64,000 nucleotides of DNA, taken from positions 248,001 through 312,000 of the forward strand of contig CAWJLE010000005.1 in the NCBI GenBank assembly GCA_963843645.1. Reading direction: 5' to 3'. The notes beneath the pieces were generated by a model. The model was not told where the DNA came from. It made no database searches and saw only the letters and a list, made by a program, of their open reading frames with translations. Positions 33,415 through 42,224 of this stretch are shown in pieces. The position numbers were made by a program, and so were the translations under genes. Position 1 is the first letter of the stretch. Each line of letters begins with the position of its first letter. The stretch comes from CAWJLE01 sp963843645. GTDB lineage: Bacteria; Chloroflexota; Anaerolineae; DAOTYC01.

Positions 33415-35132
33415 ATGCCGTCGCAGGCGTTGTATCGTAAGTGGCGGTCCCGTACATTTGATGAGGTCGTGGCTCAGGAGCACGTAACGCGTACGCTCAG
33501 CAATGCGCTTGCAGAGCGGGCGGATCGCGCATGCTTACCTGTTCGCCGGACCGCGCGGCACCGGCAAGACCTCGACCGCACGGTTGCTGGCCAAGGCGGT
33601 CAACTGCACCGGCCCCGAAGGGCAACGTCCCTGCAACCAGTGCCCGACGTGCCTGGCCGTCGAAGAAGGGCGCCTGATGGATCTGATCGAGATCGACGCC
33701 GCCTCGAACCGCGGCATCGACGAGATCCGCGACCTGCGTGAGAAGGTCAATTTCCGGCCGACTGAGGCGCGCTACAAGGTCTACGTGATCGACGAAGTGC
33801 ACATGCTCACCAATGAGGCGTTCAATGCGCTGCTCAAGACGCTGGAGGAGCCGCCCCCGCACGTGATCTTCGTGCTCGCCACCACCGAGCCGCACAAGAT
33901 TCCGGCGACCGTTCTCTCGCGCTGCCAGCGCTTCGACTTCCGTCGCATTCCTTCCGGCGCCGTGGTCGAACGCTTGCGCTGTCATCGCCGAGGCGGAGAG
34001 TATCCAGGCGGAAGATGAGGCGCTGGAGTTCATTGCCCGTCAGTCTACCGGCAGCCTGCGCGACGCGGTGAGCCTGTTGGACCAGCTCGTCTCCTATGGT
34101 GGGCAGACCATCTCGTTGGAGCAGGTCCATAGTGTGCTGGGGCTCGTGCCCCGGCAGATGGTGCAGACGCTGGTGGATTGTCTGGTCCGCGGCGATATCG
34201 GGGGGGGCCCTGACCGCGCTGAACGAGGCCGTGAGCGGCGGCGCGGACGCCCTGCCGTTGAGCCGGGAGATCGTGGAGTATCTGCGTGGCCTCTTGCTGA
34301 CGAAAATGTCGGGATGACACGAAGCTGCTCAATGTGACGGAGGGCGAGCGCGAAGTAATGAGGGCTCAGGCTGAGAGGTAGCCCTGGCTCGCCTGATCGA
34401 TTGGGTGAAGGCTTTCAATCAGGCCAGCCTCGATGTGACGATTGGGGGTCAATCCACAATTGCCATTGGAGCTGGCGGTGGTCTCTGCGCTGACCGAGGA
34501 ACGTCCGGCGGTGCCTGCCGAACCGGTAGTGCCCCCCCGTCCGGCGCCTGCGCTACAGCCAGCCGTTACGCCCCGGCTTGAGGCAACTCGACCACAGGCA
34601 GCGTCGTCGCCGGCCCGGTCCCAAGCTGTGGCGCCTGAGCCAGAGCCGGCTGTGCCGGAAGCCACGCCTGACGGAGAGCTGACCGTCGATTTGGTCAGCG
34701 CGCGGTGGACGGCCGTTCTGGCCGAGGTCCAGGCGATAAATCGAACTGCGTCGTCGTTGCTGGGACAGGCGGATCTGCTGGCGGCGAAGACGATGAGGTG
34801 ACGATCGGCTTTGAGTCCGGGCCGTTGCGTGACTTGTTCGTCAAGGATCCCAAGAAGGCCGAGTATTTGCAGGCGGCCATCCTGAAGGTTCTGGGCCGGC
34901 AGAGTTCGCATCAAATGCATTGTCGCTCCACCGTCGATTGCGCGATTCCAGGCCGCGCGCCGTCGAGACGTCGCGGCCGTCGCCGGCATCCAGGGAAACG
35001 AACGACGAGCCAGGGCCGGATTCAAATCCGGGCGCCGATCCCGCGGGTGATCGCGTGATTCGTGAGGCCGTGGAGCGATTTGGAGCCAGAATTGGCGGCG
35101 TGCAGCGACTGTCCGACGGCAAGGAAAAGTAG
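33415..35132 (+). CDS. dnaX: DNA polymerase III subunit gamma/tau DnaX (frameshifted)
   Basis: The clamp-loader ATPase of about 570 residues. It starts MPSQALYRKWRSRTFDEVV at ATG 33415 with AGGAGG upstream. After a break near 33525 come the P-loop FAGPRGTGKTSTARLLAKAV, the zinc module CNQCPTC, Walker B VYVIDEVHMLT and the sensor ATTEPHKIPATVLSRCQRFDF. After another break near 33975 the lid follows (DALEFIARQSTGSLRDAVSL). A Pro/Ala-rich linker (about 34490-34660) precedes a C-terminal tau-like part with VTIGFESGPLRDLFVKD, ending RFGARIGGVQRLSDGKEK. At least six indels are present and none lies in a slippery A-run of the kind used for programmed gamma/tau frameshifting. Confidence 0.88.
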
Positions 35133-35143
35133 GAGGTTATCTC

Positions 35144-35516
35144 GTGGCGAAGGGAAAAGGTATGGCGAAGGGTAGGGTGGTGGTGGATTTCGGATGCCGG
35201 GCGGCGGTGGTCAGGGCGGCGGCATGTTGCAGCAGATTCAGAAGCTCCAGGAAGAGATGGCGAAAACCCAGGAATCGCTGGGCCAGGAAACAGCTTAGCG
35301 TCACTGCTGGCGGCGGAGCGATTACGATCGTGATCACCGGTCAGCAGGTCATCGAGTCCATAAATCAATCCTGAAGTCCTCAATCCCGACGATGTGGAGA
35401 TGGTGCAGGACCTCATCGTGGCTGCCGTGAACGAGGCCGTCGAGAAATCTCGCGACATGGCAGCCAAGCGCATGAGCGGCCTGACCGGTGGCCTGAACAT
35501 CCCCGGTCTGATGTGA
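35144..35516 (+). CDS. ybaB: YbaB/EbfC nucleoid-associated protein (frameshifted)
   Basis: A small DNA-binding protein of about 120 residues, nearly always found between dnaX and recR. It reads FRMPGGGGQGGGMLQQIQKL, then QEEMAKTQESLGQ and, after breaks near 35200 and 35295, LSVTAGGGAITIVITGQQVI. After a further break near 35370 it continues with LNPDDVEMVQDLIVAAVNEA and ends GLTGGLNIPGLM. GTG 35144 follows AGGAGG at seven bases. The likely role is organisation of DNA or recombination together with RecR. Confidence 0.85.
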
Positions 35517-35537
35517 GCTTGAGGAGAGCGCCGTTAC

Positions 35538-36146
35538 ATGCCCATGCTTGCTGAACCTATCTCCCGCCTCGTGGAGGAATTTTCCCGGCTTGCCGGGGAT
35601 CGGCCCGAAGACCGCCTCACGCCTGACGTATTATTCTGCTGCGCGCGCCTGATGAGCGGGTGGCCGCGCTGGCCGAGGCCATTCGCCAGCTCAAAGAGCG
35701 GTTGGTCTACTGCCAGGTCTGCCAGAATATCGCTGAAGAGAGCCCTTGTGCCATCTGCGCCAACGAGCGGCGCGATCATTCGGTCATTTGCGTGGTCGAG
35801 GAGCCGTTGGACGTGCTGGCGATCGAGCGTACCGCCCACTACAACGGGGTCTACCACGTGTTGCACGGCGCGATTTCGCCTGTGGAGGGTATCGGTCCCG
35901 ACGAAATTCGCGTGCGTGAGCTGATGGATCGTATGGCCGGAGGGCGCAGTCCGTGAGATGCTCCTGGCGACAAATCCGAGCCTGGAAGGCGAGGCGACGG
36001 CCATGTACTTGGTTCGGCTTGATTGGGGCATCAATCCTCCCCCGCGGTTAACGCGCCTGGCGACCGGCCTGCCCATCGGCGGCGACCTGGAATACGCCGA
36101 CGAGATCACACTGGGGCGGGCTTTGGATGGACGCCGGGAGCTGTGA
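35538..36146 (+). CDS. recR: Recombination mediator RecR (frameshifted)
   Basis: A ring-forming mediator of about 200 residues that helps load RecA at gaps. It begins MPMLAEPISRLVEEFSRL. The helix-hairpin-helix (PGIGPKTASRL after restoring frame) is broken near 35590 and 35635. The zinc finger CQVCQNIAEESPCAIC, the TOPRIM start VICVVEEPLDVLAIERT, and HGAISPVEGIGPDEIRV are intact. A last break near 35950 leads to EMLLATNPSLEGEATAMYLV and the C-terminus ending DGRREL. It is the third gene of the dnaX operon. Confidence 0.9.
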
Positions 36147-36190
36147 TGGTAACGACGACTGAACAGCGTTCGTGCGGAAGTGTCGGCTAA

Positions 36191-37016
36191 ATGGGAGATA
36201 CCGAGAAGATGCAACCGGTGAGCGCTGCGCGAACGGCGTTCACTACTGTGGCTCTGATCATCGGTCTCACGATTGTTGCTCTGGCCGTGGCTTCGCCGCC
36301 TTGGGACGGTGCTGGACAAAGCGCACTGGGTGGGCTACGGCATCTGCCACCAGATTCCCGAGCGCACTTTCTTTCTCAATGGCCATCCTCTGCCGCTGTG
36401 CGCCCGCTGCTCGGGCACGTACCTCGGCGCTGTGCTGGGCTTCCTGGGCCTGGTCGTGAGCCGGACGGCGGCGTGTGGCCGAGCTGCCTCGGCCTGCGGG
36501 TGATCGTGGTGTTGGGTGCCTTCATCGCCATCATGGGCTTCGATGGCGTCAATTCTTACCTGAGTTTCTTCCCCACTGCTCCGCATCTGTATGCCCCAAA
36601 CAATCTGTTTCGTGTCAGCACCGGCCTGCTCAATGGCCTGGCGCTCAGCCTGATCGTGTACCCGGTTTTCAATTACACATTGTGGCGTCGATGCCGAGCA
36701 CCGCGAGTCGATCCGGCATTGGTGGGAGCTGCTCCCTTCTTCGTGCCGATGGCCCTCATCGTGTGGGGCGCTGGAGACCGGCGTCGGGTTCTTGCTGTAC
36801 CCATTTGCCATTATCTCGACCGGGGGAGTGCTCGCCCTCCTGTCCATGGTCAATACGATGATCGTCTTGATCGTCCTCCGGCGCGAATCTGCGGCTGACA
36901 AGTTGGCGCCAGGCCTTCCCCCCCTGATCATGGGCATGGCCCTGAGTGTGCTTGAACTGAGCGCGATGATCACAGTGCGCCTCATTTTGACCAGCACCAT
37001 GGGCCTGCCATTCTAG
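36191..37016 (+). CDS. DUF2085 integral membrane protein (frameshifted)
   Basis: A membrane protein of about 275 residues with several hydrophobic segments. The DUF2085 signature is clear in one frame: GYGICHQIPERTFFLNGHPL, then PLCARCSGTYLGAVLG. This is a CHQ...CARC pattern that may bind a metal. Other segments read VIVVLGAFIAIMGFDGVNSY, GLLNGLALSLIVYPVFNY and LLSMVNTMIVLIVLRR. Breaks are near 36305, 36470 and 36775. Function is unknown. It trails recR by 44 bases and is probably in the same operon. Confidence 0.75.
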
Positions 37017-37060
37017 ATCGTGCCAAATCGCACAGATGTAAGACATGGGATTGTAGTAGT

Positions 37061-37089
37061 TTGACAACTTCCTTGTGTAGTGATACAAT
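37061..37089 (+). promoter_or_regulatory. Strong promoter upstream of the hydrogenase-linked cluster
   Basis: TTGACA (37061-37066) and TACAAT (37084-37089) are 17 bases apart. The first start codon is at 37365, so the leader would be about 270 bases. No gene is seen in 37017-37364. A second promoter candidate and a small CCGCC/GGCGG hairpin near 37329 lie within it. Confidence 0.7.
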
Positions 37090-37205
37090 TCACACATAAG
37101 CCTGCGGGGGAGTTGTTACCGACAAAAAATGCGCTATACCTTGTTCCTGGAGCAGACCTGACACGCATCGTTGCTGCTGCAGACGTCGATCGGTGAGTCG
37201 GATCG

Positions 37206-37234
37206 TTGACTTCAAAGACTGCTGTTCGTATCTA
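37206..37234 (+). promoter_or_regulatory. Second promoter candidate for the cluster
   Basis: TTGACT (37206-37211) and TATCTA (37229-37234) are 17 bases apart, giving a shorter leader of about 125 bases before ATG 37365. Confidence 0.45.
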
Positions 37235-37364
37235 AACGCGCTGGCAACCGTTTCCGAAATAGCATCTGATGCCTCTGCTTTGCTCCTCAGATCCAGACAT
37301 CTCTCCTCCGTCATCGTTCCGCATGCTGCCGCCAAACGGCGGATTGTGTCATCCAGGAGTGGTT

Positions 37365-37736
37365 ATGAAGCTGCGAGAAATCCTGCAGGCCATTAATGGC
37401 CGTCCGATTTCCACCAACGTGGATTTGGATCGTAATATCGACTATGGTGCAGCGGCCGATTTGATGAGTGACGTGCTGACATTTACCAATGCTAACGCAG
37501 TGCTCATTACCGGACTGACGAATTCTCAAGTGGTCCGTACTGCCGAGATGGCGGATGTCGCGGTGCTGGTCTTCTGTCGCGGCAAGATACCCTCGGCGGA
37601 TACGAGATCCCTGGCGGAGGAGAGAGGAATCCCGCTGGTGGTGAGCGATTACACCATGTTTGAGGCGTGTGGCCGGCTGTACGCAATCGGCCTGCGCGGC
37701 AGCGACCCGATTCCTCCCAATAAGCTGGCGTGTTAA
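37365..37736 (+). CDS. Stand-alone DRTGG-domain protein (first copy)
   Basis: A 123-residue protein consisting of a single DRTGG domain: MKLREILQAINGRPISTN, ADLMSDVLTFTNANAVLITG, TRSLAEERGIPLVVSDYTMF. DRTGG domains are linked to sensory or phosphotransacetylase-type proteins and their ligand is unknown. AGGAGT precedes ATG 37365. Such single-domain proteins accompany bifurcating [FeFe]-hydrogenase operons in Clostridia and Thermotogae. Here it opens a [NiFe] cluster. The second copy is at 38839-39204. Confidence 0.75.
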   Translation: MKLREILQAINGRPISTNVDLDRNIDYGAAADLMSDVLTFTNANAVLITGLTNSQVVRTAEMADVAVLVFCRGKIPSADTRSLAEERGIPLVVSDYTMFEACGRLYAIGLRGSDPIPPNKLAC

Positions 37737-37762
37737 GACCGCGTGGCGTCAATGGAGCGTCT

Positions 37763-38665
37763 ATGGACGAGTTCACCAAAGTTCAGGAGCTCGTCTACGA
37801 ACTGAAAATCGAGCAAGTGATGACGGCTAACGTCGTCACCGTTGGGCCGGATGCGCCGATGAGTTCGGTGGCGGAAACCTTGCGGCTCAATCGCATTTCG
37901 GGTTGTCCGGTGCTGGAAAACGGACAGCTCATCGGCATCATCAGCCTGGAAGACCTCATCAAGACACTCATTTGTGGGGAGATCGAGGCCGCTGTCCGGG
38001 ATCGGATGACGACGACGGTGCTCACCGCGTTTGCGCACGAGTCGGTGATCGAGGCAGTCAAGAAGTTCTCGCAGTATCGAGTCGGTAGACTCCCGGTGGT
38101 CGACAAGGATCGGAAGCTCGTGGGTATCTTGACGAGCGGCGACATCACCCGGGGCTTATTGAAAGCGATCCAGCTGGACTATCACGCTGAGGAAATCAGC
38201 AAGTATCGGGCCAGCCACATTTTCGAGGACATCGTTTCGGACAGCACGAGCTTGATTCTACGCTATAAAGTGGGCGCGAAAGATTTCACGCACGGCGGCG
38301 AGGCCTCGAGCAAGATCAAACGGGCATTGGAGCGCCTGGGTGGTCAGCCTCAAGTGGTGCGGCGTGTGGCAATTGCCACCTACGAAGCCGAGATGAACGT
38401 CGTCATTCACACGGATCACGGCGGCGAGGTGGTGGCTGAGGTTCAGCCCGATCACATTCGAATCGTGGCGGTGGATTACGGGCCGGGCATTCCGGACATC
38501 GAGATGGCGATGACGGCCGGCTACTCCACTGCGCCGGAGTGGATCCGGGAATTGGGTTTCGGCGCCGGCATGGGTTTAAGCAACATGAACCGCTGCGCCG
38601 ACGAGATGCACCTGGATTCGGGGGCAGGACGCGGCACGCGGTTGGAGATGGTGTTTGCGATGTAG
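37763..38665 (+). CDS. CBS-pair / HATPase (anti-sigma-like) sensor protein
   Basis: A 300-residue soluble protein. Two CBS domains (about 20-75 and 85-140; IEQVMTANVVTVGPDAPMSS and RMTTTVLTAFAHESVIEA) usually bind adenine nucleotides or NAD-like ligands. The C-terminal half (about 170-300) is a GHKL ATPase/anti-sigma fold with VDYGPGIPDIEMAM, ATP-lid-like GFGAGMGLSNMNRCAD and GRGTRLEMVF. No phospho-accepting His or receiver is seen. GGAG precedes ATG 37763. It probably reads cellular energy state and switches a partner, as in related hydrogenase loci. Confidence 0.8.
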   Translation: MDEFTKVQELVYELKIEQVMTANVVTVGPDAPMSSVAETLRLNRISGCPVLENGQLIGIISLEDLIKTLICGEIEAAVRDRMTTTVLTAFAHESVIEAVKKFSQYRVGRLPVVDKDRKLVGILTSGDITRGLLKAIQLDYHAEEISKYRASHIFEDIVSDSTSLILRYKVGAKDFTHGGEASSKIKRALERLGGQPQVVRRVAIATYEAEMNVVIHTDHGGEVVAEVQPDHIRIVAVDYGPGIPDIEMAMTAGYSTAPEWIRELGFGAGMGLSNMNRCADEMHLDSGAGRGTRLEMVFAM

Positions 38666-38763
38666 GCGTGTTCCCACGTCTTCTCGAGCGTGGTCCCGAG
38701 TTCACGGTGATGCGGGGCTGTTGCCGGGATGAAGAGCCGGCTGTCATCCAGAGTCGTACGAAG

Positions 38764-38783
38764 GATCCGGCAATTGCCGGATC
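38764..38783. other. Perfect 20-bp palindrome between operon genes
   Basis: GATCCGGCAATTGCCGGATC is a perfect palindrome in the 173-base spacer between the CBS/HATPase gene and the second DRTGG gene. No T-run follows. It could be a dimer-binding operator or an RNA hairpin. Confidence 0.5.
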
Positions 38784-38838
38784 GTCCCGCCGTAGTCGAG
38801 CGCACTCGAGATTGCATCTGCTGGCCAGGAGGAGGGCG

Positions 38839-39204
38839 ATGACCATGCCGACGGTGGCTGAGATGGTGCAGCAGCTGGCCCTGACGGTCGTGACCCACAC
38901 AGCCGGAACCGGCACGACGGTCACGGGAGGCTATGCATCGGACTTGTTGAGTTGTGTCATGACCCGCGCCCAAACCGGCAACGTCTGGGTGACCTTGCAG
39001 GCTCATCCGAACGTCGTGGCGGTGGCCAGTCTATTGAATCTCTCGTGCGTGATCGTGACCGAAGGGACATCCGTCGAGCAGCCCACAATCGAGAAAGCCG
39101 ATGAAGTGGGCATCCCGATCGCGTGTACCTCGTTGACGACGTATGCGATCGTCGAGCGCTTGCACGATATGGGCGTTCACGCGGCTGCGACTGTCGCCCG
39201 CTAG
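38839..39204 (+). CDS. Stand-alone DRTGG-domain protein (second copy)
   Basis: A 121-residue DRTGG-like protein: VAEMVQQLALTVVTHTAGTG, DLLSCVMTRAQTGNVWVTLQ, LSCVIVTEGTSVEQPTIEKA, VGIPIACTSLTTYAIVERLH. It is clearly related in layout to the copy at 37365 but diverged. AGGAGGAGGG lies just before ATG 38839, and an ATG two codons later is also possible. It precedes the PHP gene with a 14-base gap, in the same operon. Confidence 0.72.
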   Translation: MTMPTVAEMVQQLALTVVTHTAGTGTTVTGGYASDLLSCVMTRAQTGNVWVTLQAHPNVVAVASLLNLSCVIVTEGTSVEQPTIEKADEVGIPIACTSLTTYAIVERLHDMGVHAAATVAR

Positions 39205-39218
39205 CGTTGGTGCGGGCG

Positions 39219-39956
39219 ATGTTCAGCTACATCAACGTAGAACTGCACCTTCACACTGTGCTGTCTCCATGCGCTGAGGTGGAGATGATACCGCCGCTCA
39301 TCATGGCCCAGGCGAAGAAGCTGGGGCTGGGCGCGATGGCCGTGACGGATCACAACTCGGCGGAAAACGTGGCCGGCATGCTGGCAGCCGGCGCGGCGGC
39401 GGGAGTGATTGTCCTGCCTGGCATGGAAGTCGAAACGCGGGAAGAGGTCCACTTGATCTGCCTGTTCGACACGCTCGAACAGGATCTCGCCTGGCAAGAA
39501 CGCGTGTATTCGCACTTGCCGGACCTGAAGAACAACGCAGACAAGTTTGGCGGCCAATACGTGGTAGACGCGGAGGGAGAGTTCGTCCGAGAGAACGACC
39601 GCCTCCTCCTGACTTCCACGCAATGGTCGGTGGAGGAAGTGGCGTTAGAAGTCCATGCATTAGACGGGCTGTGCATTCCGGCTCACGTGGATCGGCCGTC
39701 GTACAGCGTGATCGCCAACCTGGGCTTCGTTCCGCCAGACGTGAGCTTCGATGCCCTGGAGGTATCGCGGCTTATCACTCCGGACGTTGCGCGGCAGCGG
39801 TTCCCCCAGATCGCCGGTTATCCGCTGGTGATCAGCGGTGACGCTCACCGGCTGTCCGAGATGTTATGCCGGACGATGGTCAAAGTGGAAGCACTGACCG
39901 TCGCCGAGCTGCGGCTCGCGTTGCAGGACCAGGAAGGCCGGCGATTGATCGTGTAG
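39219..39956 (+). CDS. PHP-domain metal-dependent phosphoesterase
   Basis: A 245-residue PHP (polymerase and histidinol phosphatase) enzyme. Metal ligands are visible in VELHLHTVLSPCAEVEM, AVTDHNSAENV, LPGMEVETREEVHLICLF, CIPAHVDRPSYSVI and ISGDAHRLSEM. It likely hydrolyses a small phosphoester or nucleotide signal. PHP proteins of this short type recur next to bifurcating hydrogenase operons. ATG 39219 begins at the conserved core, GTG 39210 is also in frame, and the ribosome-binding site is weak. It is followed by the NuoE-like gene. Confidence 0.85.
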   Translation: MFSYINVELHLHTVLSPCAEVEMIPPLIMAQAKKLGLGAMAVTDHNSAENVAGMLAAGAAAGVIVLPGMEVETREEVHLICLFDTLEQDLAWQERVYSHLPDLKNNADKFGGQYVVDAEGEFVRENDRLLLTSTQWSVEEVALEVHALDGLCIPAHVDRPSYSVIANLGFVPPDVSFDALEVSRLITPDVARQRFPQIAGYPLVISGDAHRLSEMLCRTMVKVEALTVAELRLALQDQEGRRLIV

Positions 39957-40057
39957 CGTCACCGAGGCCGACCGGCTGGTAGTGCCTTGACTGGTGTTGG
40001 AAGGGGTGCTGAGCCCCGTTGACGATAAGGAACATTTCTATTTTAGGGAGGGTACGG

Positions 40058-40528
40058 ATGGCCTCTGAAGAAACGTTGGATATGGCGCCGCTCGACGAAG
40101 TTCTGGATGAGTTCAAAGACCAGAAGGGTGCGGTCATCCCCATCCTGCAGCGCGCTCAAGAGATTTACGGGTATCTCCCAAAGGAAGTGCTCGAATACAT
40201 CTCCAAGAAGACGGGCGTCTCGAAGAGCCAGATCTACGGTGTCGCCACGTTCTACGCGCAGTTCTACCTGCAGCGGCGCGGACGCCACATCATCCGTCAA
40301 TGTGACGGAACGGCGTGCCACGTGCGTGGTGCGGCCCGCATCGTTTCCACCATCGAAGATGAGCTGAACATCAAGAATGGAGAAACGACTCCGGACTACA
40401 GGGCGACTTTCGAAGTGGTGTACTGCCTCGGCTCTTGCGGTCTGGCGCCGGTCGCGGTCGTGGACAACAAAGTGGTGGGCAACCTGGTACCTGAGAAGTT
40501 GCTGGGGATCGTGCGAGAACTGGACTAA
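40058..40528 (+). CDS. nuoE: NuoE/HydC-like [2Fe-2S] subunit
   Basis: A 156-residue thioredoxin-fold [2Fe-2S] protein of the 24-kDa complex I family. It begins with a helical N-terminus (AVIPILQRAQEIYGYLPKEV). The four ligands are Cys82 and Cys87 (QCDGTACHVRG) and Cys123 and Cys127 (YCLGSCGLAP). AGGGAGG precedes ATG 40058. In Hyd/Hnd/Hox enzymes this subunit belongs to the NADH-diaphorase unit with NuoF. No other complex I genes are present, which places it in the hydrogenase. Confidence 0.9.
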   Translation: MASEETLDMAPLDEVLDEFKDQKGAVIPILQRAQEIYGYLPKEVLEYISKKTGVSKSQIYGVATFYAQFYLQRRGRHIIRQCDGTACHVRGAARIVSTIEDELNIKNGETTPDYRATFEVVYCLGSCGLAPVAVVDNKVVGNLVPEKLLGIVRELD

Positions 40529-41104
40529 GTGCGCGAGATTTCGTTGCATATACTCGATATCCTGCAAAATTCGGTGGAAGCCGGGGCGTCGCACATTGAA
40601 CTAAGCATTGTTGAAGACCTGGCGGTGGATACCCTGACGATTACCGTAACCGACGACGGGCGTGGCATGGATGCCGCTACGGTGCAGAAGTTGACTGATC
40701 CGTTCTACACCACCCGCAAGACGCGCCACGTCGGTCTGGGAGTGCCGCTTCTGGCAAGCGCTGCCGAGCACTGTGATGGACGCCTGGTCGTCGAGTCGGA
40801 GCCGGGCATCGGTACGACAGTCACCGCGACGTTTCGGCACAGTCACATCGACCGTGCTCCGTTGGGCAACATGGTGGATACGCTGTTGGCCTTTGTCCTG
40901 GCTGAACCCAAGCCACCGCAGCAGCCCATCGAGTTGTCATACCGGCACTGCGTGGACGGCAGAGCTTTTGAGCTGGACACGGCAGCCATTCGGCGGGAGT
41001 TGGCGGGTGTGCCGTTTTCGCACCCTGGAGTGAGACACTGGTTGCACGAGTATATTGCCGAGGGTGAGATCGAGCTGTACAAACCCGTTACCGCAGAACA
41101 TTGA
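40529..41104 (+). CDS. Small HATPase (GHKL) protein
   Basis: A 191-residue ATP-binding protein. N-box DILQNSVEAGASHIEL, G1 DDGRGMDAATVQKLTDPFYT and a G2-like RKTRHVGLGVPLLAS are clear. The last 70 residues are specific to this type and carry no dimerisation or His phosphotransfer domain. It follows nuoE with no gap (GTG 40529 after a TAA at 40526). Genes like it sit between hydC/hndA and hndB in [FeFe]-hydrogenase operons. Function is unknown, probably regulation of the enzyme or its expression. Confidence 0.85.
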   Translation: MREISLHILDILQNSVEAGASHIELSIVEDLAVDTLTITVTDDGRGMDAATVQKLTDPFYTTRKTRHVGLGVPLLASAAEHCDGRLVVESEPGIGTTVTATFRHSHIDRAPLGNMVDTLLAFVLAEPKPPQQPIELSYRHCVDGRAFELDTAAIRRELAGVPFSHPGVRHWLHEYIAEGEIELYKPVTAEH

Positions 41105-41136
41105 ACTGGACACCTCAAGTGAGGGAGGGGATTAAG

Positions 41137-41523
41137 ATGCCCAAGATCAAGTCACTGGACGACCTGAAGAAGATTCGAGAGGAAGCGCAGCGAGAGTTGA
41201 AGGTCCGGAGCGACACGGGAACCCGCATCATCGTCGGGATGGGCACGTGCGGCATCGCCGCAGGCGCCCGCGAGACCATGCACGCAATCATCGAAGAGCT
41301 TGCCAAGCGCGAAATGGACGTCAACGTGTCGACGGTCGGTTGCGTCGGGACCTGTGTGCGTGAGCCCCTGGTCGACATCGAGCAGGCAGGGAAGCCGCGC
41401 ATTACCTACGGGAACGTTCATCCGGACATGGTGCCCCGCCTCATTGAGGAACATCTCGTCAACGGACGAGTCGTAGAGGAGTGGGTCGTAGGTCGGTGGG
41501 ACACGTCTATCCCGCAGGGCTGA
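41137..41523 (+). CDS. HndB-like thioredoxin-fold [2Fe-2S] protein
   Basis: A 128-residue homologue of HndB from NADP-reducing hydrogenases. It has a helical N-terminus (KSLDDLKKIREEAQRELKVR) and the cluster region VGMGTCGIAAGARET with VGCVGTCVREPLVDIEQ. Only three cysteines exist in the whole protein (38, 69, 73), one fewer than a standard [2Fe-2S] set. GAGGGAGGGG precedes ATG 41137. It lies between the HATPase and a ferritin-like gene in the electron-transfer cluster. Confidence 0.82.
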   Translation: MPKIKSLDDLKKIREEAQRELKVRSDTGTRIIVGMGTCGIAAGARETMHAIIEELAKREMDVNVSTVGCVGTCVREPLVDIEQAGKPRITYGNVHPDMVPRLIEEHLVNGRVVEEWVVGRWDTSIPQG

Positions 41524-41582
41524 GCCGCTCATCGGCGCGCACTGTCGCACTCAGCAGTCACGATTATCTCAGGAGGATTGCA

Positions 41583-42053
41583 ATGCCAGACACCAAGGAC
41601 GCCATCACTAACATCCTGAATCGGGCCATTCGGTTTGAGGAAGACTCTTTCAATCTGTATAACTCGGCCATCGACAAGATCAAGAATCCGCAGACCAAGG
41701 ATTGGCTGAAGGAGCTGGCGGACTGGGAGCTGACGCACAAAGCGAAGCTCGAAGGTTTGCTCAAAGGCGATTTGAACTGGGCCGTCCGCAAGTCGAAGCG
41801 AGAGGAAGTGGCGGATCTCAAGATCGGCGATTACCTGGTTGCCGCGCCGCTGAACGAAAAGTCCGATTTCCAGGACGTGCTGCTCGTAGCCATGAAGCGT
41901 GAGGAGTCCGCCCGCAATTTCTATGCCGGCATGGTTGAGCTGGTGGAGGCCGGTGAGGCCCACGACCTGTTCGACCTGCTCGCCAAGGAAGAGGCGAAGC
42001 ACAAGCAGATGGTCGAGAAGTACTACGAGGAGTACGTGTACAAGGAGTTCTGA
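41583..42053 (+). CDS. Ferritin-like diiron protein (rubrerythrin-N-like)
   Basis: A 156-residue four-helix protein. Glu/His ligands of a diiron site are visible as FEEDSFNLYNSAI, WELTHKAKLEG, KREESARNFYAGM and AKEEAKHKQMVEKYYEEYV. There is no rubredoxin domain. CAGGAGG precedes ATG 41583. Such proteins detoxify peroxide or store iron. In the middle of an oxygen-sensitive hydrogenase operon it is probably protective. A 7-bp hairpin (AATCTCC/GGAGATT, 42055-42073) follows the stop. Confidence 0.82.
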   Translation: MPDTKDAITNILNRAIRFEEDSFNLYNSAIDKIKNPQTKDWLKELADWELTHKAKLEGLLKGDLNWAVRKSKREEVADLKIGDYLVAAPLNEKSDFQDVLLVAMKREESARNFYAGMVELVEAGEAHDLFDLLAKEEAKHKQMVEKYYEEYVYKEF

Positions 42054-42224
42054 GAATCTCCACCACGGAGATTGATCCGCTTTTCATGGTAATGGGCGCC
42101 TCGCGACGTCTCGATTCTGCCTGGCGCCTCTTACCTTCGGCGAACGGTTGGTATGCGGCACTGCACCTCGAGGCAAAGCAGCTTACCGTGTTCGGGCAAT
42201 CATGAGTTTAAGGAGGAACTGGTA

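Noticed and set aside
33415..35132. Programmed frameshift in dnaX (gamma/tau)
   Set aside because: Breaks are numerous, go in both directions and do not fall at an A-rich slippery heptamer with a downstream stem.
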